The notes under the pieces are model-generated. The model ran no database searches. It had not been told where the DNA came from and saw only the letters and a program-made list of their open reading frames with translations. A stretch of DNA of 64,000 nucleotides from an uncultured Acetatifactor sp. (lineage in GTDB: Bacteria; Bacillota; Clostridia; Lachnospirales; Lachnospiraceae): assembly GCA_910583845.1 (NCBI GenBank), contig CAJUAB010000005.1:1-64000 (forward strand), given 5' to 3'. How positions within the stretch are numbered: position 1 is the stretch's first letter; every line of letters begins with the position of its first letter. Position numbers and translations under genes: made by a program. Shown in pieces: positions 24,034 to 34,114 of this stretch.

Positions 24034-25944
24034 ATGCAGACATTAGGAAGAATTATCAGCAGATATATGCGGATTATTACTTTGACATTGGTGCTGGCCC
24101 TGCTGATTGTAATTGGCAGCATGGAGACAGCCAAGGAGCAAAGGAACGCTTATGAGAATGCCGCAGGGGCTTTTTATCAGATCGAACAGACCCTGGAGCG
24201 GAATGAGGAGGAACTGCGGGAGATCGGGCTTGAATACAGTGCGACCTGTCTGTACAATGCGGAGGCCATCGCTTACCTTATCCAGGATAATCCTTCCGCG
24301 ATGGAAAGTACGGAAGAACTGAAAAGGATCGCGGAGTTTATGGAGGTGGACGAAATCCATATTTTTGACGAAAGCGGCTGTATAATCGCCGGTACGCACC
24401 CGGACTATTTCGGTTATACCTTTGACTCCGGGGAGCAGATGCGGTTCTTTGCGCCCATGCTGACGGACAAATCCCTGAAACTTGTCCAGGAGGTCACGCC
24501 CAATACCGCGGAGGGCAAAATGATGCAGTATTCCGCGCTGTGGAGCAAGGACAGGCATTTTATCGTGCAGGTGGGTATGGCGCCTGTGCGTCTGATGAAG
24601 GCCACGGAAAAAAATGAACTGTCCTACATTTTTTCCATGCTGCGGATAGACATGGAGGCGGATTACTACGCGATTGACGCGGACAGCAGAATTATTGTGG
24701 GATCTACGGAACCGGGGAGCGTGGGAAAAAATGCGGAGGATATCGGCTTTGAATTTGCCGCTGTCCAAAATCACCGGGACGGCTTTCATGTGAAGATAAA
24801 CGGAGTGAAATCCTACTGTGTTTTCACCCGGATCGAGGGGAATTATATCGGCCGCGCCATACCGTGCCGGATTCTCTACAGGAGACTCCCGGCCAACATG
24901 ATGTCCCTGGCCATATGCCTGATTCTGATAGCCATATTTCTGTCCTATGCCGTGATCTGGTGCATGAACCGTTATGTGGTGGAAGGAATCCAGGGGGTAA
25001 ATGAGAAGCTGCGCATGATAGCCGGAGGTGATCTGGAGGAGAGGATCGGCATTCAGAGCAGCGCGGAGCTGTCCGAACTGGGCAGTTATATCAATGAGAT
25101 GGTTCACAGTCTGCTTGCCAACAATCGGAAAATGTCCTATGTCCTGAGTAAGACGAACATGTGCATCGGTGTATATGAATACAGCGAGCAGAGTCCCAAA
25201 GTACGGTTTACCGAGTATATTCCCCGGATTTTTTCTCTGGATGAGGAGTCGTCGCGGCGTCTGTCGGAGGACAGAGGCCTGTTTCAGGACTTTCTGGAGC
25301 GAATCCGCGAGCGCCCGGTTCTGGGGGAGGAAGGAGTATTCCGGCTGGACGGGACCTGCGAGCGCTATGTCAGGCTGGAGGAAGTCCACGAAAACAATGA
25401 GACGTTCGGCGTTGCCATCGACATGACGGCGGGCGTGGCCAGACGCAGGGAGATTGAGGTACAGAGGGATATTGATTCCCTGACGGGACTGTACAATCGG
25501 CGGGGACTGGAGATGCGTCTGGAAACTCTGTTTGCCGGGCCGGAAAAGCTGGGACATTACGCCGTGATTATGATTGACGCGGATGGGCTGAAAGGGATCA
25601 ACGATACTTACGGGCATGAAAAGGGTGACGCGTATCTGTGCAGAATAGCGGAGAAGATCAATACTTTTGACCCGGAGAACAGTGTTGCCGCCAGACAGGG
25701 GGGCGATGAATTTGTCCTGTTTTTGTACCGTTACCAACAGGAAGAACTGGCTGAGGCTGTCAAAATGCTGGAATTTATCCAAAGACATTGTCTGGCTTAT
25801 CTCGATGACGAACTGCGCGTCAAGCTGGAATTTTCCTTTGGCTGTGTGATGGCGGAGGGCAAAGCGGATTATCGGGAACTGTTAAAGCAGGCGGACCAGC
25901 GTATGTATATGAATAAGAGAGAACGGAAATTGCAGAGAGAATAG
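24034..25944 (+). CDS. membrane diguanylate cyclase with HAMP and GGDEF domains
   Basis: 636 residues; start MQTLGRIISRYMR after AAGGAGAG. Two membrane helices (about 12-32 and 290-312) flank an extracytoplasmic sensing region. A HAMP-like segment follows (GVNEKLRMIAGGDLEERIG), then a PAS-like stretch, then a C-terminal GGDEF domain. The active site is intact (RQGGDEFVLFLY, about residue 556), with DSLTGLYNRRGLEMRL and the metal-binding MIDADGLKGIND. It should make cyclic di-GMP from two GTP in response to an external signal. No EAL domain is present. Confidence 0.93.
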   Translation: MQTLGRIISRYMRIITLTLVLALLIVIGSMETAKEQRNAYENAAGAFYQIEQTLERNEEELREIGLEYSATCLYNAEAIAYLIQDNPSAMESTEELKRIAEFMEVDEIHIFDESGCIIAGTHPDYFGYTFDSGEQMRFFAPMLTDKSLKLVQEVTPNTAEGKMMQYSALWSKDRHFIVQVGMAPVRLMKATEKNELSYIFSMLRIDMEADYYAIDADSRIIVGSTEPGSVGKNAEDIGFEFAAVQNHRDGFHVKINGVKSYCVFTRIEGNYIGRAIPCRILYRRLPANMMSLAICLILIAIFLSYAVIWCMNRYVVEGIQGVNEKLRMIAGGDLEERIGIQSSAELSELGSYINEMVHSLLANNRKMSYVLSKTNMCIGVYEYSEQSPKVRFTEYIPRIFSLDEESSRRLSEDRGLFQDFLERIRERPVLGEEGVFRLDGTCERYVRLEEVHENNETFGVAIDMTAGVARRREIEVQRDIDSLTGLYNRRGLEMRLETLFAGPEKLGHYAVIMIDADGLKGINDTYGHEKGDAYLCRIAEKINTFDPENSVAARQGGDEFVLFLYRYQQEELAEAVKMLEFIQRHCLAYLDDELRVKLEFSFGCVMAEGKADYRELLKQADQRMYMNKRERKLQRE

Positions 25945-25966
25945 GGTGCTTTTTTAGAAAAAACAG

Positions 25967-25995
25967 TTGACAAGTGGAAATAAAAGGATTACAAT
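25967..25995 (+). promoter_or_regulatory. promoter of O-acetylhomoserine sulfhydrylase
   Basis: TTGACA (25967-25972) and TACAAT (25990-25995), spacer 17. The leader is only about 40 bases, so there is no room for a SAM riboswitch or T-box. Confidence 0.8.
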
Positions 25996-26037
25996 TCCTT
26001 GTAAACAGATAGGAATTATATAGAAAGAAATGAGGAC

Positions 26038-27351
26038 ATGCTTATGAACAAAAAGAAATATGCGGACAGAAATTTCAGATTTGAGACATTGCAGCTCCAT
26101 GTGGGGCAGGAACAGCCAGATCCGGCGACAGATGCCAGGGCGGTGCCCATTTATCAGACGTCCTCCTATGTGTTCCGGGACAGCAACCATGCGGCGGCGC
26201 GTTTTGGATTAAGCGACCCGGGCAATATTTACGGCAGGCTGACCAATCCCACGGAGGATGTGTTTGAAAAGAGGATTGCGGCCCTGGAGGGGGGCGTGGC
26301 AGCTCTTGCGGTGGGCTCCGGTGCGGCGGCCATCGCGTACACCTTCCAGAACCTGGCGCATGCGGGAGATCATATTGTGGCGGCCAGGAATATCTATGGC
26401 GGTACCTATAACCTGTTGGCGCATACGCTGGCGGAGTACGGTATCACCACCACCTTTGTGGACCCGTTCAACTATGAGGAGGTGGAGGCGGCGATCCGTG
26501 ACAACACGAAAGTGCTGTTTATAGAAACCCTGGGCAATCCCAATTCTGACGTGGCGGATATCGAAAAGCTCGCGGGCATCGCCCATGCCCATGGGATACC
26601 GCTGGCGATAGACAATACTTTCGCCACACCGTATCTGGTGCGCCCCATAGAATACGGCGCGGATATCGTAGTACATTCCGCCACCAAATTTATCGGGGGG
26701 CACGGGACCGCCATCGGAGGCGTGATTGTGGACGGCGGAAAATTTGACTGGAAGGCCGGCGGCAGGTTTCCCGCTCTCACGGAGCCTGATCCCAGTTACC
26801 ACGGCGTGAGCTTCACCGAAGCGGCGGGAGCGGCCGCGTTTGTGACCAGGATACGCGCCACTTTGCTGCGGGACACCGGGGCCACCCTGTCCCCCTTCCA
26901 CGCCTTTCTCTTCTTGCAGGGACTGGAGACTTTGTCTCTGCGGGTGGAGCGCCATGTGGAAAACGCTCTGAAGGTAGTACAGTATCTGAAAAACCATCCC
27001 CAGGTGGAGAAGGTGCATCACCCCTCCGTGTCCGATGACCCGGAGCAGCAGGCGCTGTATCGGAAGTATTTTCCCGGAGGGGGCGGCTCGATCTTTACCT
27101 TTGAGATCAGAGGGGATGCCCAAAGCGCCAGGGACTTTATTGACAATCTGGAACTGTTCTCCCTGCTTGCCAACGTGGCGGACGTAAAGAGTCTGGTGAT
27201 TCATCCCGCTTCCACCACCCACTCTCAGTTAAGCCGGGAGGAGCTGGCGCAGCAGGGAATCAGACCCAATACAATCCGGCTGTCTGTCGGGACGGAACAC
27301 ATTGAGGATATTATTGAGGATCTGGATGAGGCATTTAAGGCCATAAAATAA
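26038..27351 (+). CDS. O-acetylhomoserine sulfhydrylase / aminocarboxypropyltransferase
   Basis: 437 residues (435 if ATG 26044 is used; the GAGGA site fits both poorly). A Cys/Met-metabolism PLP enzyme: FETLQLHVGQEQPDPATDAR, PIYQTSSYVF, GRLTNPTEDVFEKR and the PLP lysine region HSATKFIGGHGTAIGG are diagnostic of the OAH sulfhydrylase branch. It makes homocysteine from O-acetylhomoserine and sulfide, using homoserine from the pathway of hom located upstream. Confidence 0.93.
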   Translation: MLMNKKKYADRNFRFETLQLHVGQEQPDPATDARAVPIYQTSSYVFRDSNHAAARFGLSDPGNIYGRLTNPTEDVFEKRIAALEGGVAALAVGSGAAAIAYTFQNLAHAGDHIVAARNIYGGTYNLLAHTLAEYGITTTFVDPFNYEEVEAAIRDNTKVLFIETLGNPNSDVADIEKLAGIAHAHGIPLAIDNTFATPYLVRPIEYGADIVVHSATKFIGGHGTAIGGVIVDGGKFDWKAGGRFPALTEPDPSYHGVSFTEAAGAAAFVTRIRATLLRDTGATLSPFHAFLFLQGLETLSLRVERHVENALKVVQYLKNHPQVEKVHHPSVSDDPEQQALYRKYFPGGGGSIFTFEIRGDAQSARDFIDNLELFSLLANVADVKSLVIHPASTTHSQLSREELAQQGIRPNTIRLSVGTEHIEDIIEDLDEAFKAIK

Positions 27352-27375
27352 TTTGAAAAATTTTGAAAAAAAGGA

Positions 27376-27403
27376 TTGCTTTTTTCACGGGCTGTGTTAT
27401 ACT
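27376..27403 (+). promoter_or_regulatory. promoter of tRNA-Ala
   Basis: TTGCTT (27376-27381) and TATACT (27398-27403) with a 16-base spacer, nine bases before the tRNA. Confidence 0.7.
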
Positions 27404-27411
27404 GTCCCTAT

Positions 27412-27484
27412 GGGGCATTAGCGCAGCTGGGAGCGCGTCACACTGGCAGTGTGAAGGCCACGGGTTCGAGTCCCGTATGCTCCA
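27412..27484 (+). tRNA. tRNA-Ala (anticodon GGC)
   Basis: Acceptor GGGGCAT/ATGCTCC with one G-U pair, anticodon arm TCACA-CTGGCAG-TGTGA, T arm CGGGTTCGAGTCCCG. CCA is not encoded. No clear terminator follows; the 250 bases to the next gene hold nothing recognisable. Confidence 0.94.
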
Positions 27485-27735
27485 CGCGAAGTATTGCCAG
27501 TCGAATACCGGGGCAGTTCGACGAGAAAGGAATATGCTCCGACAAAATTGTCGCAGATCAGGGCTTTCACCGGAAAACCAAGGGTTTGCGGCATTTTTAG
27601 TCCTGCTTTTTATACAGGAAAATTCAGGAAGCCGGAATACGGTTTTCTGAGTCACATAAATATATAGTCTACACAGAGAGCAAAGAGCAAGAGTGCATGT
27701 GGGACTCTAAACAGGTGAAACGGAGGAGGAAAAGT

Positions 27736-30700
27736 ATGAAGAGGTTGTTGGCGTTCCTGCTGGCGGCGATGCTGGCGCTGGGCAGCGGGATGACGGCTTA
27801 TGCCACGGGGATCGGAGACACTGTCTCGGGAGGAGATAACCTGGGGTCCGTGTCGGGAGACGATGCTTTTTACGGCATGGAGAATTTGAAAAGTCCCAGG
27901 ATTCAGGGGCCTGTCGGTCAGGTGGACGTGTGCGTGGGCGCGGCGCTGATTCTGGAGAGCCCGGTTACTTTCGCGGTGGAACTGACAGATCCCCGGGGCC
28001 AGGCCATGAGGGGCGAGATTGTGCTGGGAGCGGATAACGCCCGGGAAGCCGGGGCCCGGGAGAGCAGGGTGAGTTTCAGCCAGCTCGCGGAGGGAGAGTA
28101 TACCCTGACTGTGAAGGCCAGGGGTTTCGCTACATATTCGCAGACGATTTCCGTGGAAAACAGGGCATACGCCGTCCACCTGATGACAGGGTTTCTGGGC
28201 GGGGTAAATTACGCCCGGGGAGCAATGCATCCCGGCGTACTGCTGGCGGGCGACGTCAATGGGGACGGCAAAATGGACGCGGCTGACAGGGACGCCCTGG
28301 TGGATGCCATTGACAGGGGGGCCGCTCCGGAACTGGCGGCGGATTTAAACGGTGACGGTGTGGTGGATCTGGTGGATCTGGAATATTTCGCGAAGGGTTA
28401 TGAAGACACCAGAGATACCCAGGCGGGAGTGGAGCGGTTCATTCCCAGGGAAATGATACGGCCTGCCCAGGGGGAAGGAACCCGGGTGGAAGGAGATTTG
28501 CAGGGACTTTTGGAAAACAGGGAGAACGTCACGCTCACCGCGCTTGGCGCGGACGGCAGCGCGGTCGCCATCTCCAGGGAGAATCCTGTTTCCCTGGAAT
28601 TTTATCTTGCGGACGCGGGGGAGGCAAACCTGGCTGATGGAGTCATTATTGAGACGGGCGGGGATAATCCCATCAGCAACGCTGTTATCACAATCGTGTA
28701 TACGGACGAATCCGGGGCGGAGCAGACAAAGGAGATCCCGGTGGATGACGGAGTACATTATCTGCTGACGGATTCTTCCATAAGAGCAGAGCGGGACGGC
28801 AGCGGCAACATCCGTCTGCATCTGGGGACTCAGGTCGCGGTGAAAAAGGTGACGCTGACCATCACAGGAATGCGGAAGAACAATAATCTTGCCGAGATAT
28901 CCAGGGTGGAATTTGTAAACGGCATGGAGGAGAGGATTCCGGAACCCGAGATGGACATACCGCAGAATCTGCGGGCGGAGGCGGGAAACAAGCTGATCAG
29001 CCTGGCCTGGGACCCCTGTGTCAACATTACGGGTTATGAAGTTCAGATCATACAAGGGGACAGCCAGGAGACGGTAATGGTCACCGGCAATGCCCTGGAT
29101 ATCACCTCCTTCGGCGGCAAAGAACTGGCGAATTATCTGGAGTACCGAATCCGGGTGCAGTCGGTCAACGGTACCTGGCGCAGCGGATACGGCGACGAGG
29201 TGACGGCGGTGCCCCTGCCAAGCGGCAAGCCGGATAAGCCGGACAATGTGTCGGCAAAGGGGCAGTATCAGAGCGTGGCGGTGTCCTGGAAGAACATGAA
29301 GGATACTCTGACCTATAATCTGTATTATAAGGAGAGTACGGCCGGGGAGTACCAGAAGATTGAGGGAATCAAGGAGAACAGCTACACCATCACGAATCTC
29401 AAGGACTTGACAGAGTATACGGTATATGTGACAGGTGTCAATGAGTTTGGCGAGAGCGGTCCTTCCCTGTCCGCGGCGGCTACCACCACGGACAGAAATC
29501 CTGCGGTCATGCCCAGATACAATCTGATCAATGTGGGCAATCCCGGGGAAAAGGGCGCGCATATTGTCGGTGCGTCCATGAGCGCTACAATGCAGAACAG
29601 CCCTCTCGACACGGAGGCCGGCACAGCCTGGGGTACGGTGGACCACGATCCGGCATCGTACTATTTTGCCAACACCTGGGATGTGGGAGGCTTTAACCCC
29701 ATGGGGGCCAGACATGGACTCATATATGAGTTTGATCAGGCATACAAGCTGGATACTTTCGCTTTTTACGACATGACTTCCCAGGACACAGGGTATTTTT
29801 ACGCCAAGGTGCGGTATTGGGATGAAAATGGAACACAGACGGATGTGGCCGGTGTCTCACTACAGAGAAAGCTGGACGCCGGAGGCAGGACTTATTATGT
29901 GATCAAGCTGCCGCAGGCCGTAAACGCCAAGAAGATACAGTTCGGTATCGCGCGCTATTCGGCTTCGGGGACGATCTCTATTGCCGAAGTGTATTTTTAC
30001 TACTATGACACGCTGATGGATGATATCATGTCCCTGTATCAGGATGACCTGCACACGGTGCTGCGTCCGGAGGTGACCCAGGCGGATATAGACGCGCTGC
30101 GTACCCGGATCAACACGGTGGACCCGGTGAGCGGGGAGTATCATCCCGACAGGGAACTGCTTGAGCGGGAGCTGCAGACGGCCGAGGCCATTCTGCGGGA
30201 CGGCAGGCTGAACGCTTCCGTGAGGATTCACAGCGGGATTACCACCAAGGATGTGGGCAGAGGGTTCAGCGGTCTGAACGCGTGGCAGCCTTTGGGTGTG
30301 ACGGCAGCGGCCCAGGAAGAGATCATGGTGTATGTGGGCCACAGCACCAAGAAGACAGGGGAGGCCGCGAATCTCCAGCTGGTGTCCACACAGTACCATT
30401 CAGAGGCGGCGGGTGTGAGTACCGTTGTGGCATCGCTGAAAGTGGGCGCCAACAAAATAACCGTTCCCAAGATAGGAAGCACGACGGGCATAGAGTCCGG
30501 CGGCGCGCTGTATGTTCAGTACACGGGTGACGGCCGGGACGGGCAGTACGCGGTGCGTGTCAGTGGCGGAACACAGGTTCCGCGTCTGGATCTGTATCAG
30601 GTGACGGAGGAAAGCGAACGGCTGGCGAGAACCAGGGCTTATGTGGAGGAACTGGAAGCCTATGTGCAGAAAATGGAGGCCACCCACAGCGCGGTTCATG

Positions 30701-32913
30701 AAGGTTCTCAGAACAATCAGGTGAAGTATGCCTACAGCGAGACCGACTGTATTTTGGGGGCGTCCGATATTCTGCTGGATACCATGATGCTTTCGCTTCC
30801 CGCCAGACAGATTCTGGGCGGCGCGGGCAGCGGCACGGCAGAGCAGAAGGCGCAGAAAATACTGAACTCCATGCAGGCCATGGAAGATATGATGTACCTG
30901 TTCTATCAGCACAAGGGGCTCAACGCGTCCGCGCCGGAGGCGCTGGACCAGGTTCCCAAGGGACACCTGAACATCCGCTACCAGAGAATGTTCTCGGGAG
31001 CTTTCATGTATGCTTCCGGCAATCATATCGGCATTGAGTGGGGGTCCGCGCCCGGAATGGTGAGTTCCGTGCCGGTGACCGCTGACAGCGAGGGCAGATA
31101 TGTGAGCGGAGCTTACTTTGGCTGGGGCATTGCCCATGAGATCGGGCATTGTATCAATCAGGGCGCATATGCCGTGGCAGAGGTTACCAACAACTATTTC
31201 GCAGTGCTGGCACAGGCCCGGGATCAGAACGGAAGTGTCCGCTTCCAGTACGACAATGTATACAGGAAAGTTACATCGGGGGCAAAGGGCAGGGCGTCCA
31301 ACGTGTTTACCCAGCTGGGTATGTACTGGCAGCTTCACCTGGCATATGACAGGGGATACAATTACAGAACATACGCGAACTACAGTGAACAGCTTGAAAA
31401 TCTGTTCTTTGCCAGAGTGGATACCTATGCGAGAAGCGCGGCCAAAGCGCCCGCGCCGGGCAATATAGCGCTGGCTCTGTCGGGAGACCGGGACCAGGAT
31501 CTGATGCGTCTCTCCTGCGCGGCGGCGGAGAAAAATATATTGGATTTCTTTGAGCGCTGGGGCATGACTCCTGACGAGGAGACCCGCAGGTACGCGGGCC
31601 AGTTCCCTGAGGAGACCAGGGCCATCTGTTACGCCAACGATGATGCCCGGGTATACAGCCTGCAGGGAGGAACCAGCTCATTGAACGGCACTGTGGAAGT
31701 CGTGGGCGATAATGTCACGGCGTCCGTTCACGCGGGAAGGCCTAACCAGGTGGATATCACTCTGAGTTCCAAGGGCATTCCGGAGGCGGATGTGCTGGGC
31801 TATGAGATCGTGAGATGTATGATCAACGGCGGGGACACGGTAAAAGAGGCAGTGGGATTCACCACGGGCGATTCTTTCAGCGATACTGTCCCTGTCAACA
31901 ACCGGGCGGTCTGGTATGAGGTGACGGTCATCGACAAGTACCTGAACCGTTCCGCGGCCAGGACACTGGAGCCCATCAAGATCGGGGATGACGGAAGCCT
32001 GAACAAGGAGTTCTGGACTGTCAGCACACAGAATCTGACGGCGACAGGAGTGACGCAGGGTGAGGGAACCGATGATTCTCCCTGCGAACCCGAGGCGGAG
32101 AACCCCGCGGACAAAATGATTGACAATGACACGGGGACCGTCTATACGGCCACGGCTGGCGGCAACGCGGAGATCACCATGGAATTTAACAGGACCTTCA
32201 CGGTTACGGGCTTGAAATATACCGCTGTAAACGGGGTGCCCGGCGCAGGCTACGAAGCGCAGGTCTGCTGCAATGGCAGCTGGTCCAAAGTGGCGGAGGG
32301 AAATCTGGACGCGTCCGGAACAGGTACCGTTTACTTTTCCAATGAGGCGCAGGAATATGTGAGCACCTATGCGGCCACAGCCGTGAAACTGATCCTGCAT
32401 GCCGCGGATGGCAGCCAGATATCCATAGCGGAACTGGATGTGCTGGGAGTCACCGGGGATAATGTGAATTTCAGGCGGACGGAGGATGGCACGTTGGTGA
32501 TCGGACGTCTGGCCACAGCTTATCAATTCGGAGACAGAGACACGGATGTGATACCGGAGGGCTCCATTGTGTTCGGCGGTTCCTATAAGGGGAACCCCGC
32601 CTATAACGTGCTGATTCTGTATGATCAGGATGGCAATATCGTGGGCGGAACCAACGCTGAAGGAGAATTGCAGGCGCAGCAGGTGCTGTTTGCGGATGTG
32701 CCTGCGGAAGATGATATCAAGAATGTGTGGGACGGGACATGGATTTACTGGATAGAACCCGGGAAGCAGACCGATCTCACGGGACTTGCCAGAGTGCGGG
32801 CGGAACTGTACCGTGTCAATAACGCGATGACGAACGAAGGGCAGCGGCTTGTGAGCGATTCCCTGTTTGAGAACATGCCCGCCACGCTGCCGGATATCGA
32901 ACTGGGCAAGTGA
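27736..32913 (+). CDS. secreted M60-like (mucin) metallopeptidase with dockerin-like, FN3 and F5/8 modules
   Basis: 1725 residues; start after GGAGGAGG. A signal peptide (LLAFLLAAMLALGSGMTAYA) is followed by a beta-rich module. Residues about 172-222 form a dockerin-like pair of calcium loops (DVNGDGKMDAADRDALVDAI and LNGDGVVDLVDLEYFAKGY). Two fibronectin type III modules lie at about 415-600 (NLRAEAGNKLISLAWDP), then F5/8-type regions. The peptidase shows GIAHEIGHCINQGAYAVAE, giving H1134, E1135, H1138 and E1149: the HExxH-x(8,24)-E motif of M60/enhancin-like enzymes that cut mucin glycoproteins. A C-terminal carbohydrate-binding-like module follows. No LPxTG or membrane anchor is seen. Confidence 0.85.
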   Translation: MKRLLAFLLAAMLALGSGMTAYATGIGDTVSGGDNLGSVSGDDAFYGMENLKSPRIQGPVGQVDVCVGAALILESPVTFAVELTDPRGQAMRGEIVLGADNAREAGARESRVSFSQLAEGEYTLTVKARGFATYSQTISVENRAYAVHLMTGFLGGVNYARGAMHPGVLLAGDVNGDGKMDAADRDALVDAIDRGAAPELAADLNGDGVVDLVDLEYFAKGYEDTRDTQAGVERFIPREMIRPAQGEGTRVEGDLQGLLENRENVTLTALGADGSAVAISRENPVSLEFYLADAGEANLADGVIIETGGDNPISNAVITIVYTDESGAEQTKEIPVDDGVHYLLTDSSIRAERDGSGNIRLHLGTQVAVKKVTLTITGMRKNNNLAEISRVEFVNGMEERIPEPEMDIPQNLRAEAGNKLISLAWDPCVNITGYEVQIIQGDSQETVMVTGNALDITSFGGKELANYLEYRIRVQSVNGTWRSGYGDEVTAVPLPSGKPDKPDNVSAKGQYQSVAVSWKNMKDTLTYNLYYKESTAGEYQKIEGIKENSYTITNLKDLTEYTVYVTGVNEFGESGPSLSAAATTTDRNPAVMPRYNLINVGNPGEKGAHIVGASMSATMQNSPLDTEAGTAWGTVDHDPASYYFANTWDVGGFNPMGARHGLIYEFDQAYKLDTFAFYDMTSQDTGYFYAKVRYWDENGTQTDVAGVSLQRKLDAGGRTYYVIKLPQAVNAKKIQFGIARYSASGTISIAEVYFYYYDTLMDDIMSLYQDDLHTVLRPEVTQADIDALRTRINTVDPVSGEYHPDRELLERELQTAEAILRDGRLNASVRIHSGITTKDVGRGFSGLNAWQPLGVTAAAQEEIMVYVGHSTKKTGEAANLQLVSTQYHSEAAGVSTVVASLKVGANKITVPKIGSTTGIESGGALYVQYTGDGRDGQYAVRVSGGTQVPRLDLYQVTEESERLARTRAYVEELEAYVQKMEATHSAVHEGSQNNQVKYAYSETDCILGASDILLDTMMLSLPARQILGGAGSGTAEQKAQKILNSMQAMEDMMYLFYQHKGLNASAPEALDQVPKGHLNIRYQRMFSGAFMYASGNHIGIEWGSAPGMVSSVPVTADSEGRYVSGAYFGWGIAHEIGHCINQGAYAVAEVTNNYFAVLAQARDQNGSVRFQYDNVYRKVTSGAKGRASNVFTQLGMYWQLHLAYDRGYNYRTYANYSEQLENLFFARVDTYARSAAKAPAPGNIALALSGDRDQDLMRLSCAAAEKNILDFFERWGMTPDEETRRYAGQFPEETRAICYANDDARVYSLQGGTSSLNGTVEVVGDNVTASVHAGRPNQVDITLSSKGIPEADVLGYEIVRCMINGGDTVKEAVGFTTGDSFSDTVPVNNRAVWYEVTVIDKYLNRSAARTLEPIKIGDDGSLNKEFWTVSTQNLTATGVTQGEGTDDSPCEPEAENPADKMIDNDTGTVYTATAGGNAEITMEFNRTFTVTGLKYTAVNGVPGAGYEAQVCCNGSWSKVAEGNLDASGTGTVYFSNEAQEYVSTYAATAVKLILHAADGSQISIAELDVLGVTGDNVNFRRTEDGTLVIGRLATAYQFGDRDTDVIPEGSIVFGGSYKGNPAYNVLILYDQDGNIVGGTNAEGELQAQQVLFADVPAEDDIKNVWDGTWIYWIEPGKQTDLTGLARVRAELYRVNNAMTNEGQRLVSDSLFENMPATLPDIELGK

Positions 32914-32934
32914 TAGCAAAAATAATGGCCGAAT

Positions 32935-32987
32935 GCTCACGGGCGATGAATTTCGCCGCTGTACCATGGCGTTTTTCGCTCGTGAGC
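32935..32987 (+). other. imperfect inverted repeat between M60 gene and Pro-rich protein
   Basis: GCTCACGGGCGA (32935-32946) pairs with TCGCTCGTGAGC (32976-32987) at 11 of 12 positions, with a second small GC stem inside. There is no following T run. It could be a weak terminator or control hairpin in the M60 operon. Confidence 0.4.
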
Positions 32988-33061
32988 CGGTAAAAAAGCC
33001 GATTTCGTTGGCCGCGGATATTGAATGTATGTGCGATGATCGCGCACAGATAGGAACTGTC

Positions 33062-34063
33062 ATGAGAAAACATATAGGTATTGTAATGATTGTCCTTCTG
33101 CTGCTGGCTTTTCTGCCTCCCCTGCGGGTATGGGCAGCCAGCGGAGACGGAGTGCGGCTGGATGAGGGAGGCACTGTTACAATTGTCTCCCAACATGCGG
33201 CCAAAGAAGGAGTTTCCACCCTGGGCTTTTGCCTTTCGGTGGAATCGGCAAATGCGGCCGGAGTGGAATTTCAGTTTGGAGAAAGCGGGGCCAAAATAAA
33301 GGACTACCGCTATGATGAGGCCACAGGGAGCCTGAAAGTGTATCTGGCAGGGACGGAAGCGCTGTTTGCGTCAGGGACGGATGCCTTGACGGTGGGAAAA
33401 ATAAAAGTGCTGGACGGGAGCGGCAATGAGATGAATGCTACAGTCAGCGTTGTGGAGAACTCCTTGCAGTACGTGTACGGTACGGAACTGAAAACCATGC
33501 AGGGCGTGGAGCTTCCGGGGGCAGTGCAGATCGGCCCCGCTGTTGTGCAACCGCAGCCGCCTTCCGATCCGCAGCCGCCCTCCGAACCTCAGCCCCCGGC
33601 AGAGCCTCAACCGCCGTCGGAGCCTCAGCAGCCATCTGTGCCTCAGACACCTGCGGTGGTGCCTCCGGCAGCTCCGCAGCTTCCTGTGGTATTGCCCACG
33701 CCCAGACCGGCGCAGACGCCCAGGGCCACGGAGGCACCCAAAGCCACTGAGAGCCCCAAACCGACGCAGGTTCCTGTGGAGAGTTCTCAGATGCCGGACT
33801 CGCAGCCTCCGGAAAGTGAGTCGGAGGTGCCGGAGGAAAGTGCTTCGGAAGACGTTCCTCAGCTGGAAGAGGATGACCTTCTCGCCTCGCCTTTACCCGT
33901 TGACGGGAAGGCATCGGAGGAGGACTCCAGGGGAGTCAGCATATTTGTTATTATAGCGGTGGCAGCGGTGCTGGTTGTGGTGATTGTAGAGGTGATGGCT
34001 TTTGTGGTATTGAAAAAGCCCCGCAGGCCTAAACGCGGCGGGAGACGGGAAAACGAAAATTAA
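33062..34063 (+). CDS. membrane-anchored proline-rich surface protein, possibly cohesin-like
   Basis: 333 residues. Signal peptide (IGIVMIVLLLLAFLPPLRVWA), then a beta-rich domain of about 125 residues (SGDGVRLDEGGTVTIVSQ, with DALTVGKIKVLDGSGNE near its end). A proline-rich stalk with PQPPSEPQ-type repeats follows. It ends in a C-terminal membrane helix (ISIFVIIAVAAVLVVVIVEV region) and a basic tail (RRPKRGGRR). The N-domain has the size and pattern of a cohesin, and the preceding enzyme has a dockerin-like segment, so it may hold that enzyme at the surface. This is inference. The ribosome site is weak. Confidence 0.6.
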   Translation: MRKHIGIVMIVLLLLAFLPPLRVWAASGDGVRLDEGGTVTIVSQHAAKEGVSTLGFCLSVESANAAGVEFQFGESGAKIKDYRYDEATGSLKVYLAGTEALFASGTDALTVGKIKVLDGSGNEMNATVSVVENSLQYVYGTELKTMQGVELPGAVQIGPAVVQPQPPSDPQPPSEPQPPAEPQPPSEPQQPSVPQTPAVVPPAAPQLPVVLPTPRPAQTPRATEAPKATESPKPTQVPVESSQMPDSQPPESESEVPEESASEDVPQLEEDDLLASPLPVDGKASEEDSRGVSIFVIIAVAAVLVVVIVEVMAFVVLKKPRRPKRGGRRENEN

Positions 34064-34080
34064 TATTGTATGCGGATAGA

Positions 34081-34114
34081 AACCTGCTGTATGGGAAACC
34101 GTGCAGCAGGTTTT
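34081..34114 (+). terminator. terminator after the Pro-rich protein gene
   Basis: AACCTGCTG pairs with CAGCAGGTT around a 15-base interior, followed by TTTT. Confidence 0.75.

Noticed and set aside
25996..26037. SAM riboswitch or T-box before the O-acetylhomoserine sulfhydrylase gene
   Set aside because: Too short, no terminator hairpin or conserved core.
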